Positions 12,733-20,260 of a stretch of DNA of 64,000 nucleotides are shown here, piece after piece (within the stretch, counting starts at the first letter, position 1; each line of letters opens with the position of its first letter). Both the position numbers and the translations under genes were made by a program. The DNA is from JAEUIT01 sp044220875. Its GTDB lineage: Bacteria; Planctomycetota; Phycisphaerae; Phycisphaerales; SM1A02. Below the pieces are notes generated by a model. It saw only the letters and a program-made list of their open reading frames with translations, searched no databases and was not told the origin of the DNA. The stretch is taken from contig JBGAQH010000005.1 of NCBI GenBank assembly GCA_044220875.1, positions 124,001-188,000 of the forward strand, in the 5' to 3' direction.

Positions 12733-13608
12733 ATGGCCCAAAGTGCATCCAAGACCGGCTTCGGCGATCTGCCGAAGGAGTTCCGACGCTACGAGACCAG
12801 CGCCATCGCAGTCGTACCTGTCCCGTACGACGGCACGAGCACCTGGAAGAAGGGGGCGGACAAGGGGCCTGCCGCCCTGCTCGAGGCGAGTGCCAACATG
12901 GAGCTCTTTGACATCGAAACGGTGTCGGAGGTCTACAGGCGGGGGATCCACACCCTTCCGGCGATCAAGCACGCCGGCGACCCGGAGAAGCTCGCCCCGA
13001 AGGTGCAGAAGGCCGTGGCGGCGGTGCTCGCGGACGGCAAGTTCCCGGTGACCCTCGGCGGCGAACATTCCATTTCGGTGGGGGCGTTCCGGGCGGTCGT
13101 CGCGAAGTGGTCTGACCTCTCGATTCTCCAGATTGATGCCCACGGCGATACGCGCGAGGAGTTTCACGGCTCGACGTACAACCACGCCTGCGTGATGGCC
13201 CGAGCGCGCGAGCTCTGTCCGATCACCCAAGTCGGCATTCGAGCGATCGACGCCTGCGAGTACCCGCTCATGGACAAGCGGCGGGTCTTCTGGGGACATG
13301 ACCTGCACGGGCGGACCGACGACAAGTGGATCGATCAGGTCGTCAACCAGCAGTCAAAGCACGTGTACGTGACGATCGATCTGGACGCCTTCGATCCGAG
13401 CCATGTCGGTGCGACGGGCACCACCGAACCGGGCGGCCTGTCGTGGCGGCAGGTGAACGAGCTCCTGAAGAAGCTCTGCGCGAAGCGGACCGTTGTTGGC
13501 TTTGATGTCGTCGAGCTGCTGCCCGCCCCGGGCCAATGGGCGAGCGAAATGCTCGCCGCCAAGCTCGTCTACCGCTTCCTGAGCGAAGTGTTCGAGCGGA
13601 AGCGCTGA
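12733..13608 (+). CDS. speB: Agmatinase / ureohydrolase (arginase superfamily)
   Basis: A 291-residue manganese-dependent ureohydrolase. All metal-ligand motifs are present: GGEHS near residue 110, DAHGDTR near 134 and DLDAFDPS near 216. The family's C-terminal motif is seen as GFDVVELLP. Agmatinase converts agmatine to putrescine and urea; arginase and guanidinobutyrase share the same fold and motifs, so substrate is tentative, though length and the DVVELLP pattern fit bacterial SpeB. The ATG at 12733 follows directly on a TACACT element. No other polyamine genes lie alongside. A 374-nt gap separates it from accB. Confidence 0.88.
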   Translation: MAQSASKTGFGDLPKEFRRYETSAIAVVPVPYDGTSTWKKGADKGPAALLEASANMELFDIETVSEVYRRGIHTLPAIKHAGDPEKLAPKVQKAVAAVLADGKFPVTLGGEHSISVGAFRAVVAKWSDLSILQIDAHGDTREEFHGSTYNHACVMARARELCPITQVGIRAIDACEYPLMDKRRVFWGHDLHGRTDDKWIDQVVNQQSKHVYVTIDLDAFDPSHVGATGTTEPGGLSWRQVNELLKKLCAKRTVVGFDVVELLPAPGQWASEMLAAKLVYRFLSEVFERKR

Positions 13609-13761
13609 TCGGGGGATGGCGCAACGGTGCGAGCGAATGGGAGTGCCGGGGGGTAGATCCGGCTTTGTCCGCGGGGGCTCTGCGCCGGGAACACGCAGCA
13701 ACCCGGCCCGAACTGTCGGGGAACGGGTGAGATCGCTCCACCTTAGGCCTCCGGTTGTCGG

Positions 13762-13767
13762 TACACT
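13762..13767 (+). promoter_or_regulatory. Candidate -10 element TACACT upstream of accB
   Basis: GTACACTTCC matches the element found upstream of speB, hrpA and the FtsK-like gene. Unlike the short-leader cases it lies 215 nt before the start codon, implying a long accB leader. Confidence 0.35.
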
Positions 13768-13831
13768 TCCGACCCGCTGACGTGGTCCCATCCACGGTGG
13801 CAATGGCTTGAGGGCTGTGCCAGCGCGTGGG

Positions 13832-13849
13832 GGGAGCGGCGCCGCTCCC
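13832..13849. repeat. Perfect 18-bp palindrome in the accB leader
   Basis: GGGAGCGGC is followed immediately by GCCGCTCCC. In RNA it would form a 7-bp stem with a GCGC tetraloop. It could be an attenuator-like hairpin or a protein site; neither role is shown. Confidence 0.4.
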
Positions 13850-13982
13850 AACGGGCGAAGCCGCGGCGTTCCGGCGAACCAGCGCCCGAGCTCCGACCAA
13901 CCGGTCCCGGCCACGAGTCGGCCCCATGCCAGACTCCACCGCCTGCATCCGTCCTTCCTCTTGATCCCCGGAAGCACCTTCG

Positions 13983-14489
13983 ATGATTGATATCCGAAAG
14001 CTGAAAGAACTCGTCCGACTCATGGTCACGAGCGACCTCACGGAACTCGACGTCCGCGACGAGCACGAGCAGGTGACCATCAAGCGGGCGACGCCCGGCG
14101 CCGCGCCGATGGTGCTCTCGCCAATGCATGCGATGCAGCAGATGCCCGTGATGCAGCCAGCCGCGGCCCCCGCGGCGCCGGCCGTGCCCGTCGCGGCGCC
14201 AATCGCCGCCTCCGCGCCGTCAGCGCCGGCCGCCGGCGGCAACGACGGCACCAAGCCGATCGAGAGTCCGATGGTCGGCACCTTCTACACCGCCGCGGGA
14301 CCGGGCAAGCCGCTCTTCGTCCAGGTCGGATCGAAGGTCACCCCCGACACGATCGTCTGCCTCATCGAAGCGATGAAGATCTTCAACGAGATCAAGGCCG
14401 AGACCTCGGGCACGGTCGAAGCGATCCTGGCCAAGAACGGCCAAGCGGTCGAGTTCGGGCAACCGCTCTTCCGCATCCGGCCGGATTGA
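13983..14489 (+). CDS. accB: Acetyl-CoA carboxylase biotin carboxyl carrier protein
   Basis: A 168-residue BCCP. The N-terminus (IDIRKLKELVRLMVTSDLTELDVRD) is the conserved BCCP helix-strand region. An Ala/Pro-rich flexible linker (~40-85) follows. The C-terminal biotinyl domain carries EAMKIFNEIKAE, whose Lys near residue 131 is the biotin attachment site. BCCP shuttles carboxyl-biotin between AccC and AccA/AccD for malonyl-CoA formation, the first committed step of fatty-acid synthesis. The accC gene follows 202 nt downstream, the gap being filled by a CACAGAGG inverted-repeat element. That is unusual for the normally compact accBC operon. Confidence 0.96.
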   Translation: MIDIRKLKELVRLMVTSDLTELDVRDEHEQVTIKRATPGAAPMVLSPMHAMQQMPVMQPAAAPAAPAVPVAAPIAASAPSAPAAGGNDGTKPIESPMVGTFYTAAGPGKPLFVQVGSKVTPDTIVCLIEAMKIFNEIKAETSGTVEAILAKNGQAVEFGQPLFRIRPD

Positions 14490-14512
14490 GCGTGAATTCG
14501 TTGCGTCGTTCG

Positions 14513-14650
14513 TTCAACACAGAGACACAGAGGGCACAGAGGGCCACAGAGAAGGCGCTGATGAAGGGGTTGCGAGCGTGGGCGAGGGCACACAGCCCCA
14601 ATCAACCTCTGCTCTGTGAACCTCTGAGTCCTCTGTGCCTCTGTGTTGAA
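14513..14650. repeat. CACAGAGG inverted-repeat element, copy A (between accB and accC)
   Basis: The left arm begins TTCAACACAGAG and continues as imperfect tandem CACAGAGG units to about 14555. The right arm (about 14606-14650) is its inverted copy, ending CTCTGTGTTGAA. The outer 12 nt are perfectly complementary and inner parts carry mismatches. The central ~50 nt are unrelated to copy B. The whole could fold into one long hairpin. Elements built of CACAGAGG/CCTCTGTG are known from intergenic DNA of diverse bacteria; from memory they are usually not assigned to a mobile family. Confidence 0.8.
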
Positions 14651-14691
14651 TCCCTCCGCGTCGAGTACCCGTGAGTTGAAGTCACCCTCGC

Positions 14692-16044
14692 ATGTTCAAC
14701 CGAATCCTGATCGCCAATCGCGGTGAGATCGCCCTTCGCATCATTCGTGCGGCGAAGAGTCTCGGCATCGAGACCGTCTGCGTCTATTCGACCGCCGACA
14801 AGGATGGGCCGTGGCTCGAGTACGCCGACCAGACGGTCTGCATCGGGCCGGGGCCGTCGCCGCAGAGTTACCTCCGGATCGAGCGGATCATCGCCGCGGC
14901 CGAGGTGACGAACGCCGACGCGATCCACCCCGGCTACGGCTTCCTCTCCGAGAACGCTCACTTCGCCGAGGTCTGCCGGGACTGCAAGATCGCCTTCATC
15001 GGCCCCTCGCCCGAGGCGATGGCGCTCCTGGGCGACAAGGTCTCCTGCAAGCGCATGGCGAAGAAGACCGGCACGCCGATCTTCCCAGGCACCGAGGGGG
15101 CGATCGAGGACGTCGAAGAGGCGGTGAAGGTCGCGAAGGACATCGGCTTCCCGGTCATCGTCAAGGCAGCGGCCGGCGGCGGCGGCCGCGGCATGCGCGT
15201 CGCCCGCGACGAGGAGCAGCTCCGGGCCGGCATCGACTCGGCGCGACAGGAAGCGACCGCGGCCTTCGGCAACGGCAGCGTCTACGTCGAGAAGTTTCTC
15301 GAGAACGCCCGGCACTTCGAGGTCCAGACCCTCGGTGACCAGCACGGCAACGCGATCCACCTCTTCGAGCGCGACTGCTCAAGCCAGCGCCGTCACCAGA
15401 AGCTCGTCGAGGAGGCGACGGCGCCAGGCGTCGATCCGAAGAAGCGCGACGCCGTCTGCAAGTCAGCCGCGGAGCTCATCCGCAACGCGAAGTACTCCGG
15501 CGCCGCGACCGTCGAGTTCCTGATGGACCGGCACCAGAACTTCTACATGCTCGAGGTCAACACCCGCGTGCAGGTCGAGCACCCGGTCACCGAGATGATC
15601 ACCGGCGTCGACATCGTCGCCGAGACGATCAAGGTCACCGCCGGCGAGAAGCTCTCGGTGAAGCAGGACGAGATCAAGGTGAACGGCCACGCGATCGAGG
15701 TCCGCGTCAACGCCGAGGACCCGAACAAGAACTTCATGCCGCAGGCCGGTCTCGTCGAGACCTTTGTCGCCCCCGGCGGTCCCGGCGTCCGCTGGGACAG
15801 CCACGTGCGCCCGGGCTACCGCATCCCGTCGAATTACGACTCGATGATCGGCAAGCTCATCGTCCACGGCAAGGACCGCGAGACCGCGATCGCCCGCATG
15901 AAGGTCGCCCTCGACGAATTCAAGATCGGCCCCGCGAAGACGACCATCCCGCTCCACCGGAAGATCATGGATCACCCGGACTTCGTGAACGGCACGCACG
16001 ACATCCACTACATCGAACGCTGGCTCAAGTCCGGCGGGCATTGA
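14692..16044 (+). CDS. accC: Acetyl-CoA carboxylase biotin carboxylase subunit
   Basis: A 450-residue biotin carboxylase of normal length. The N-terminal domain starts FNRILIANRGEIALRIIRAAK. The ATP-grasp domain has the glycine-rich loop KAAAGGGGRGMR near residue 160, ERDCSSQRRHQK, and the metal-binding EVNTRVQVEHPVTE segment. It carboxylates biotin on AccB using ATP and bicarbonate. It lies between two related inverted-repeat elements, copy A upstream and copy B 18 nt downstream of the stop. The ATG at 14692 gives the canonical N-terminus. accA is not in the window and accD lies 40 kb away. Confidence 0.97.
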   Translation: MFNRILIANRGEIALRIIRAAKSLGIETVCVYSTADKDGPWLEYADQTVCIGPGPSPQSYLRIERIIAAAEVTNADAIHPGYGFLSENAHFAEVCRDCKIAFIGPSPEAMALLGDKVSCKRMAKKTGTPIFPGTEGAIEDVEEAVKVAKDIGFPVIVKAAAGGGGRGMRVARDEEQLRAGIDSARQEATAAFGNGSVYVEKFLENARHFEVQTLGDQHGNAIHLFERDCSSQRRHQKLVEEATAPGVDPKKRDAVCKSAAELIRNAKYSGAATVEFLMDRHQNFYMLEVNTRVQVEHPVTEMITGVDIVAETIKVTAGEKLSVKQDEIKVNGHAIEVRVNAEDPNKNFMPQAGLVETFVAPGGPGVRWDSHVRPGYRIPSNYDSMIGKLIVHGKDRETAIARMKVALDEFKIGPAKTTIPLHRKIMDHPDFVNGTHDIHYIERWLKSGGH

Positions 16045-16062
16045 ACACGGGTGGAGGACAGA

Positions 16063-16237
16063 TCGAACACAGAGGCACAGAGGACACAGAGGGCCACAGA
16101 GGACCCCAGAGAAGTCGAAGCGGGAGTCGGTCGCTTCGAGTTCCTTCAGCCGGACGCATGTTGCCGGTCCATCAACCTTCGTACGCTCCCCGCCTCTGCT
16201 CTGTGAACCTCTGTGTCCTCTGTGCCTCTGTGTTGAA
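16063..16237. repeat. CACAGAGG inverted-repeat element, copy B (between accC and threonine dehydratase gene)
   Basis: The left arm starts at about 16066 with AACACAGAGGCACAGAGG; the right arm ending at 16237 is its inverted copy. About 27 consecutive nt match between the arms, a closer match than in copy A. The unrelated centre (about 16110-16190) includes a TACGCT element (16182-16187). Copies A and B share their arms and overall design but not their centres. Confidence 0.85.
16182..16187 (+). promoter_or_regulatory. Possible -10 element TACGCT inside repeat copy B
   Basis: GTACGCTCCC matches the promoter-like element found at several starts in this window and lies 88 nt before the threonine dehydratase start, in the loop of repeat B. 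If active, the repeat would supply or carry the promoter of the next gene. Confidence 0.25.
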
Positions 16238-16275
16238 ATCCCCCCGCACCGCAGCCAGGCCTAGCGAAGTTCGCC

Positions 16276-17520
16276 ATGACCCAACTCTCGAACCTTGCCG
16301 CCAGCGTGACCTTTGATGACATCGTCGCCGCGCGACAGCGCATTGCGGATGGCGTCTTTGTCACGCCCTGCCGCGAGTCGCTCGACCTCTGCGAGCTAAC
16401 CGGCTGCGACATCTTCACCAAGCTCGAGTACCAGCAGCGGACCGGCTCGTTCAAGGAGCGCGGGGCCCGCAACGCGCTCCTGCTGCTCGATGCCGAGCGG
16501 CGGAAGCGCGGCGTGGTCGCCGCCAGCGCCGGCAATCACGCCCTGGCGTTGGCCTTTCATGGTCGGCAGCTCGGCATTCCGGTGACGGTGGTCATGCCCA
16601 CGTTCGCGCCGCTCGTGAAGAGGACCAAGTGCGAACGGCTCGGGGCCCGCGTGATCCTCCACGGCGAGAACATCGCCGAGGCCAAGGTCCGCGGCGATCA
16701 GCTCGTCGCCAGCGAGGGCCTCACCTACATCCATGGCTTCAACGACGCCGCCATCATCGCCGGGCAGGGCACGATGGGCCTCGAGATCATGGAGCAGGTT
16801 CCGAACGCCGATGCGATCATCGTTCCGGTCGGTGGCGCCGGACTCATCGCGGGCGTCGCCCTTGCGGTGAAGCGCGTCTCGCCGAAGACCGAGATCATCG
16901 GCGTGGAGCCGCGGCGCTGCGCGAGCTTCAGCGAGGCGCTCAAGGCCGGCGGACCGGTTCGCGTCCAGTCGTCGCCGACGCTCGCCGACGGACTTGCGGT
17001 GCCGGAGGTTGGCGACCGGGCCTTCGCGATCGCTCGCGACAAGGTCGATCGCGTCGTCACGGTCGACGAGCAGGAGATCTCCCTCGCGATCCTGCGGCTC
17101 CTCGAACTCGAGAAGGGCGTCGTCGAGGGAGGCGGCGCGACCAGCCTCGCGCCCTTCCTCGGCGGCCAGCTCGGTCACCTCAAGGGGAAACGCGTCGTCC
17201 TCGCCCTCTGCGGGGGCAACATCGATCCGACCATCCTCTCCCGCGTCATCGACCACGGCCTCGCCCTCGACGGCCGACTCATTCGCTTCACGGTCGTCAT
17301 CCGTGACCGTCCGGGCGGACTGGCGGCCTTCACCGCCGTGCTCGCCGAGACCGCGGCCAGCGTGAAGCAGATCCAGCACGAGCGGGCCTTCGGCGGACCG
17401 GACATCTCGACCGTGCAGCTCGATTGCACCGTCGAGGTGCGCGACATCGAACACACCCGTCAGGTGTACCGGACGATCGAGGCCGCCGGTTTCCGGATCC
17501 TCTCCAAGAGCCACACCTGA
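16276..17520 (+). CDS. ilvA: Threonine ammonia-lyase (threonine dehydratase) with ACT domain
   Basis: A 414-residue fold-type II PLP enzyme. The PLP lysine lies in TGSFKERGARN near residue 60; SAGNHALALA and the phosphate loop VPVGGAGLIAG near 185 complete the cofactor site. A C-terminal ACT-like domain (~330-410, FTVVIRDRPGGLAAFTAVLAE) suggests amino-acid-sensitive regulation. It deaminates threonine to 2-oxobutanoate, feeding isoleucine synthesis or catabolism. The single short ACT domain resembles the roughly 400-residue TIGR01127 type rather than the 500-residue biosynthetic IlvA, so the symbol is provisional. It follows repeat B by 38 nt and ends close to the convergent acyltransferase gene. 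Confidence 0.9.
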   Translation: MTQLSNLAASVTFDDIVAARQRIADGVFVTPCRESLDLCELTGCDIFTKLEYQQRTGSFKERGARNALLLLDAERRKRGVVAASAGNHALALAFHGRQLGIPVTVVMPTFAPLVKRTKCERLGARVILHGENIAEAKVRGDQLVASEGLTYIHGFNDAAIIAGQGTMGLEIMEQVPNADAIIVPVGGAGLIAGVALAVKRVSPKTEIIGVEPRRCASFSEALKAGGPVRVQSSPTLADGLAVPEVGDRAFAIARDKVDRVVTVDEQEISLAILRLLELEKGVVEGGGATSLAPFLGGQLGHLKGKRVVLALCGGNIDPTILSRVIDHGLALDGRLIRFTVVIRDRPGGLAAFTAVLAETAASVKQIQHERAFGGPDISTVQLDCTVEVRDIEHTRQVYRTIEAAGFRILSKSHT

Positions 17521-17538
17521 TCATCGAGGCGTTTGCGC

Positions 17539-18789
17539 CTAGGCGGCGTTCCGCAGCGGCTCGAGCTGCCGCTGAGGCTGCGGATTCGCACTCGCCCGTC
17601 GAGCGCCGACCAGCGTGCGAAGGCGCAGACATGGACGTTCGATGGCGTAATGCGAGAGCGCGGCCGCGGCGAGGGGCAGCAGGATGTTCTGCGGGAACTG
17701 GCAGACCCAGCGATCGGCGTGCGTCGGGTCGAGGAAGAGCTGCTGCCAGAGATAGAGGCTGTAGGAGAGGCGGCCGATCCACGCGAGCGGCGCCCAGTTG
17801 AGGACGCGGGCGGCGAGGAGCGCCGGATGCCGGCTCGTCGTCCAGAGGACGAGCCCGATCGCCATCGCGTCGACGAAGGGACGGGCGACGATCATGTACT
17901 TGCCGCTGTGGCTCAGCACGACGATCGAGAGGACCAGGAGGGTCGCTCCGACGCCGAAGCCGAGGGCGGCGTGGCGATCGAGCGCCGCCGCCGCGCGATC
18001 GAGGAGTCGCCGTCCGCCACTCGCTCCGTGGCGGAGCGAGCCGCTCCGGTGGGCGAGGATCGCCAGCAGGCATCCGCAGGCAATGGTGTCGAGCCGCGTG
18101 AACGTCGCATAGTCGATGTCCACGACCCCTTGGCCATATCGATAGAGGAGCCAGCGCAGGGCCGGTTGGGCAAGGAGGCAGCCGATGGCGACGATGCCGG
18201 AGCGCTCGATGCCGGCAAGAACGAGAAGGAGCGGCCACAGGAAGTAGAAGTGCTCCTCGACGGAGAGCGACCAGAGGTGACCGAGCGGCACGGTGACGCC
18301 CGGGATGAAGTTCACGGTGTAGGTGAGTGCCGCGAGCCAGTCACGGGCGACGATCGCGAGAAGCCCCGCGCCGTCGAGGAGGGCGAGCACGCCGAGATAG
18401 GCGAGCAGGGGCGGAAGAATGCGCACCGCCCGTCGCCAATAGAAGCCTCGCAGCGAGATGCTCCCTCGCTCGCTCCGCTCCCGCAGCAGGAGCGTGGTGA
18501 TGAGGAATCCGCTGATCGCGAAGAAGACGTCGACGCCGACGGCGCCGAGCACGTGCGGTCCCGGAAAGAGTCGCGTCGCTTCGCCGGGCAGCGGACCGTT
18601 GGGCATATAGGCCACGTGGGCGCAGATCACGAGCGCAATCGAGAGCGCCCGAAGGCCGTCGAGGGCGCCGATCCGAGGTGATCGGGCGTCGTCGAGCGCC
18701 CCAGTGGCGTGGGCGAGCGGGGCGTTGGTTTCGGACGCGGCCGCGGACCGCAGGCGCACGATGGAGAGGTCAGTTCTCGGTCCGCTCAT
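17539..18789 (-). CDS. Acyltransferase 3 family membrane protein (OafA/YrhL-like)
   Basis: A 416-residue polytopic membrane protein. It begins LDGLRALSIALVICAHV, the standard acyltransferase-3 opening with a membrane-embedded His, and continues with GAVGVDVFFAISGFLITTLLLRE, FYWRRAVRILPPLL and LGHLWSLSVEEHFYFLWPLLL, all family signatures. About ten hydrophobic segments are visible. Such proteins O-acylate surface glycans or lipids; the acceptor is unknown and no glycan cluster is nearby. The ATG at 18789 was preferred because the open frame further upstream is non-conserved and overlaps the promoter region of the divergent zinc-ribbon gene. Confidence 0.9.
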   Translation of the reverse strand: MSGPRTDLSIVRLRSAAASETNAPLAHATGALDDARSPRIGALDGLRALSIALVICAHVAYMPNGPLPGEATRLFPGPHVLGAVGVDVFFAISGFLITTLLLRERSERGSISLRGFYWRRAVRILPPLLAYLGVLALLDGAGLLAIVARDWLAALTYTVNFIPGVTVPLGHLWSLSVEEHFYFLWPLLLVLAGIERSGIVAIGCLLAQPALRWLLYRYGQGVVDIDYATFTRLDTIACGCLLAILAHRSGSLRHGASGGRRLLDRAAAALDRHAALGFGVGATLLVLSIVVLSHSGKYMIVARPFVDAMAIGLVLWTTSRHPALLAARVLNWAPLAWIGRLSYSLYLWQQLFLDPTHADRWVCQFPQNILLPLAAAALSHYAIERPCLRLRTLVGARRASANPQPQRQLEPLRNAA

Positions 18790-18971
18790 AGACCGGACAT
18801 CGGTCGCAGGCGGCGCGGCATTGAGCGAAGTTCGAGGGTGCGTTGAAGACGGAGGCAAGGTTCGCACGTGCGCCGGCGGTGCTCCGTTGCCGCTGGTCCG
18901 TCGGGAAGGGCGGAGGTCCCGATCTCGCGGGAAGTTGTCGGTCCGGCAGCCGGAGGTCAGGCAACGGCCAG

Positions 18972-18977
18972 TACGCT
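18972..18977 (+). promoter_or_regulatory. Candidate -10 element TACGCT, six nt before a GTG start
   Basis: GTACGCTTCG lies six nt before the GTG at 18984. That spacing implies an essentially leaderless transcript if the GTG is the true start. Confidence 0.4.
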
Positions 18978-18983
18978 TCGGGC

Positions 18984-20186
18984 GTGACCGACGTCGATCG
19001 CGCCGACCCGGATCCGAGCCCGCACGCCCAGGGAGCGTCCCCCGCGTTCCCAGCGATTGCCGCGGACGCACCGCCCTCCTTGGCCGTCGCGTGGGCCTCG
19101 CCTGCCTGTCCGCGATGCGGATACGACCAGAGCGGCGTGGTCGGCGCGGCGAATCCGGCGTGGCCGCTGGCAAGCCAATGCGCCGAGTGCGGCTGCCGAA
19201 TCGCGTGGAGCGACTACTTCCGTCGCGACTTCACGCTGCCGACCCGCTGGCTCGAGCACGCCCCGCGCGCGTGGTTTCCCGTCGCACTCCTCCTCACGCC
19301 GTGGATCGCCTGCCTGGCGCTCCCCCTCTTTGCGCGGCTGCGGATGGAGCATCCGATCCGATGGAAGCGACTCCTCGTGGGCTCGCTGGCATTGGGCCTG
19401 CTCGCCGCGGTGGTCCTTTCCGTCCTGGTCACCGTGACCGGCTTCCGCGCGATCGCACGAACGCTCGGCAACGCTCCGCCCCAGGCGCTCGCGGTCGTCG
19501 TCGCCAAGGATCCGTCCAGCGGCAGCGACATGCTCGTCGAGCAACTCATGCCGGTCGGCCCCATTCCGAATCGCGAACTCCTCCGGACCATGAAGCCGAT
19601 CTTCACGGATCCGTGGGCGAAACGGTCGCTGATCGTCGAGTCGGAGGTCCTCCTGCCCACCCCGAGCTGGATCCACGACGCCCGCCGTGCCGAAGCGCGC
19701 GGTGAGCCATTCCCGCCCCTGCGCCAGAGTCGCCAACGCGTGACCGTCGCATGGCTTCAGACGAGCCCCCGGGGCTGCTGGAGCGACGCCGCCTCAGCCG
19801 TTGGTGTGCGACTGCCGCTCGTCATCGTCGCCATCCTCTGCTCGGTCGCTGCCTTCGTCGCCCTTCCGATCGCTCGGCGTCGGGCGAAGGTCCGCGGCGC
19901 ACACCTCGTTCGATCGGCGTTCTACCTCGCCATCGGGACGCTGCCGTTGCTCGTTGTCCTCCTCCTGGTCATCGATGCATGCCGGCCACAGCGCCGCTGG
20001 CAGCCGGGGGGGCTCCTCACCGGCGATTGGAGCGACGCGGTCATCGTCGTTCCGCTGGGTGCGGTGCTCACGTGGTGGTGGTGGGTCGCGGCGCACCGCT
20101 ACCTGCGCATGGAGCGGCCGTGGGCGGTCGCACTCAGCGTCAGCACCATCGCCGTCCTGACCGCCTGCGCCGTCGAGCTCGCCTAA
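18984..20186 (+). CDS. Zinc-ribbon multi-pass membrane protein of unknown function
   Basis: About 400 residues from the GTG at 18984; an upstream ATG at 18843 would add 47 low-complexity residues. A zinc ribbon (CPRCGYDQSG..CAECGCRI) near residues 40-70 is the type found on many planctomycete membrane proteins. Helices follow near residues 90-115 and 130-155. A ~140-residue soluble, probably extracytoplasmic segment comes next, then three or four more helices (LPLVIVAILCSVAAFVALPI, LPLLVVLLLVIDA, LGAVLTWWWWVA, VALSVSTIAVLTACAV). I do not recognise the family and assign no function. The gene is followed at 74 nt by a histidine kinase gene. Confidence 0.75.
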   Translation: MTDVDRADPDPSPHAQGASPAFPAIAADAPPSLAVAWASPACPRCGYDQSGVVGAANPAWPLASQCAECGCRIAWSDYFRRDFTLPTRWLEHAPRAWFPVALLLTPWIACLALPLFARLRMEHPIRWKRLLVGSLALGLLAAVVLSVLVTVTGFRAIARTLGNAPPQALAVVVAKDPSSGSDMLVEQLMPVGPIPNRELLRTMKPIFTDPWAKRSLIVESEVLLPTPSWIHDARRAEARGEPFPPLRQSRQRVTVAWLQTSPRGCWSDAASAVGVRLPLVIVAILCSVAAFVALPIARRRAKVRGAHLVRSAFYLAIGTLPLLVVLLLVIDACRPQRRWQPGGLLTGDWSDAVIVVPLGAVLTWWWWVAAHRYLRMERPWAVALSVSTIAVLTACAVELA

Positions 20187-20260
20187 CAGCCCTGCAGACT
20201 CGGTCCGACCGGGCCGCGGGAGAGCGGTATCGTGTAGCGCACGTGGTCCTTCGTCGTCCC

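Larger units (their letters stand above)
13609..13982. other. Intergenic region between speB and accB
   Basis: No coding sequence is credible here. The region holds a TACACT element (13762-13767), a perfect 18-bp palindrome (13832-13849) and otherwise G+C-rich sequence without a recognisable RNA gene. It probably forms the accB promoter and a leader of about 200 nt. Confidence 0.6.

Noticed and set aside
14513..14560. CACAGAGG units as a CRISPR array
   Set aside because: The units are about 8-9 nt, adjacent, without spacers, and are mirrored by an inverted arm. No cas genes are present.
14486..14674. 62-codon frame containing TETQRAQRATE and LCLCVES
   Set aside because: It is a translation of the CACAGAGG arms. 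Small proteins of this kind in databases are by-products of the repeat.
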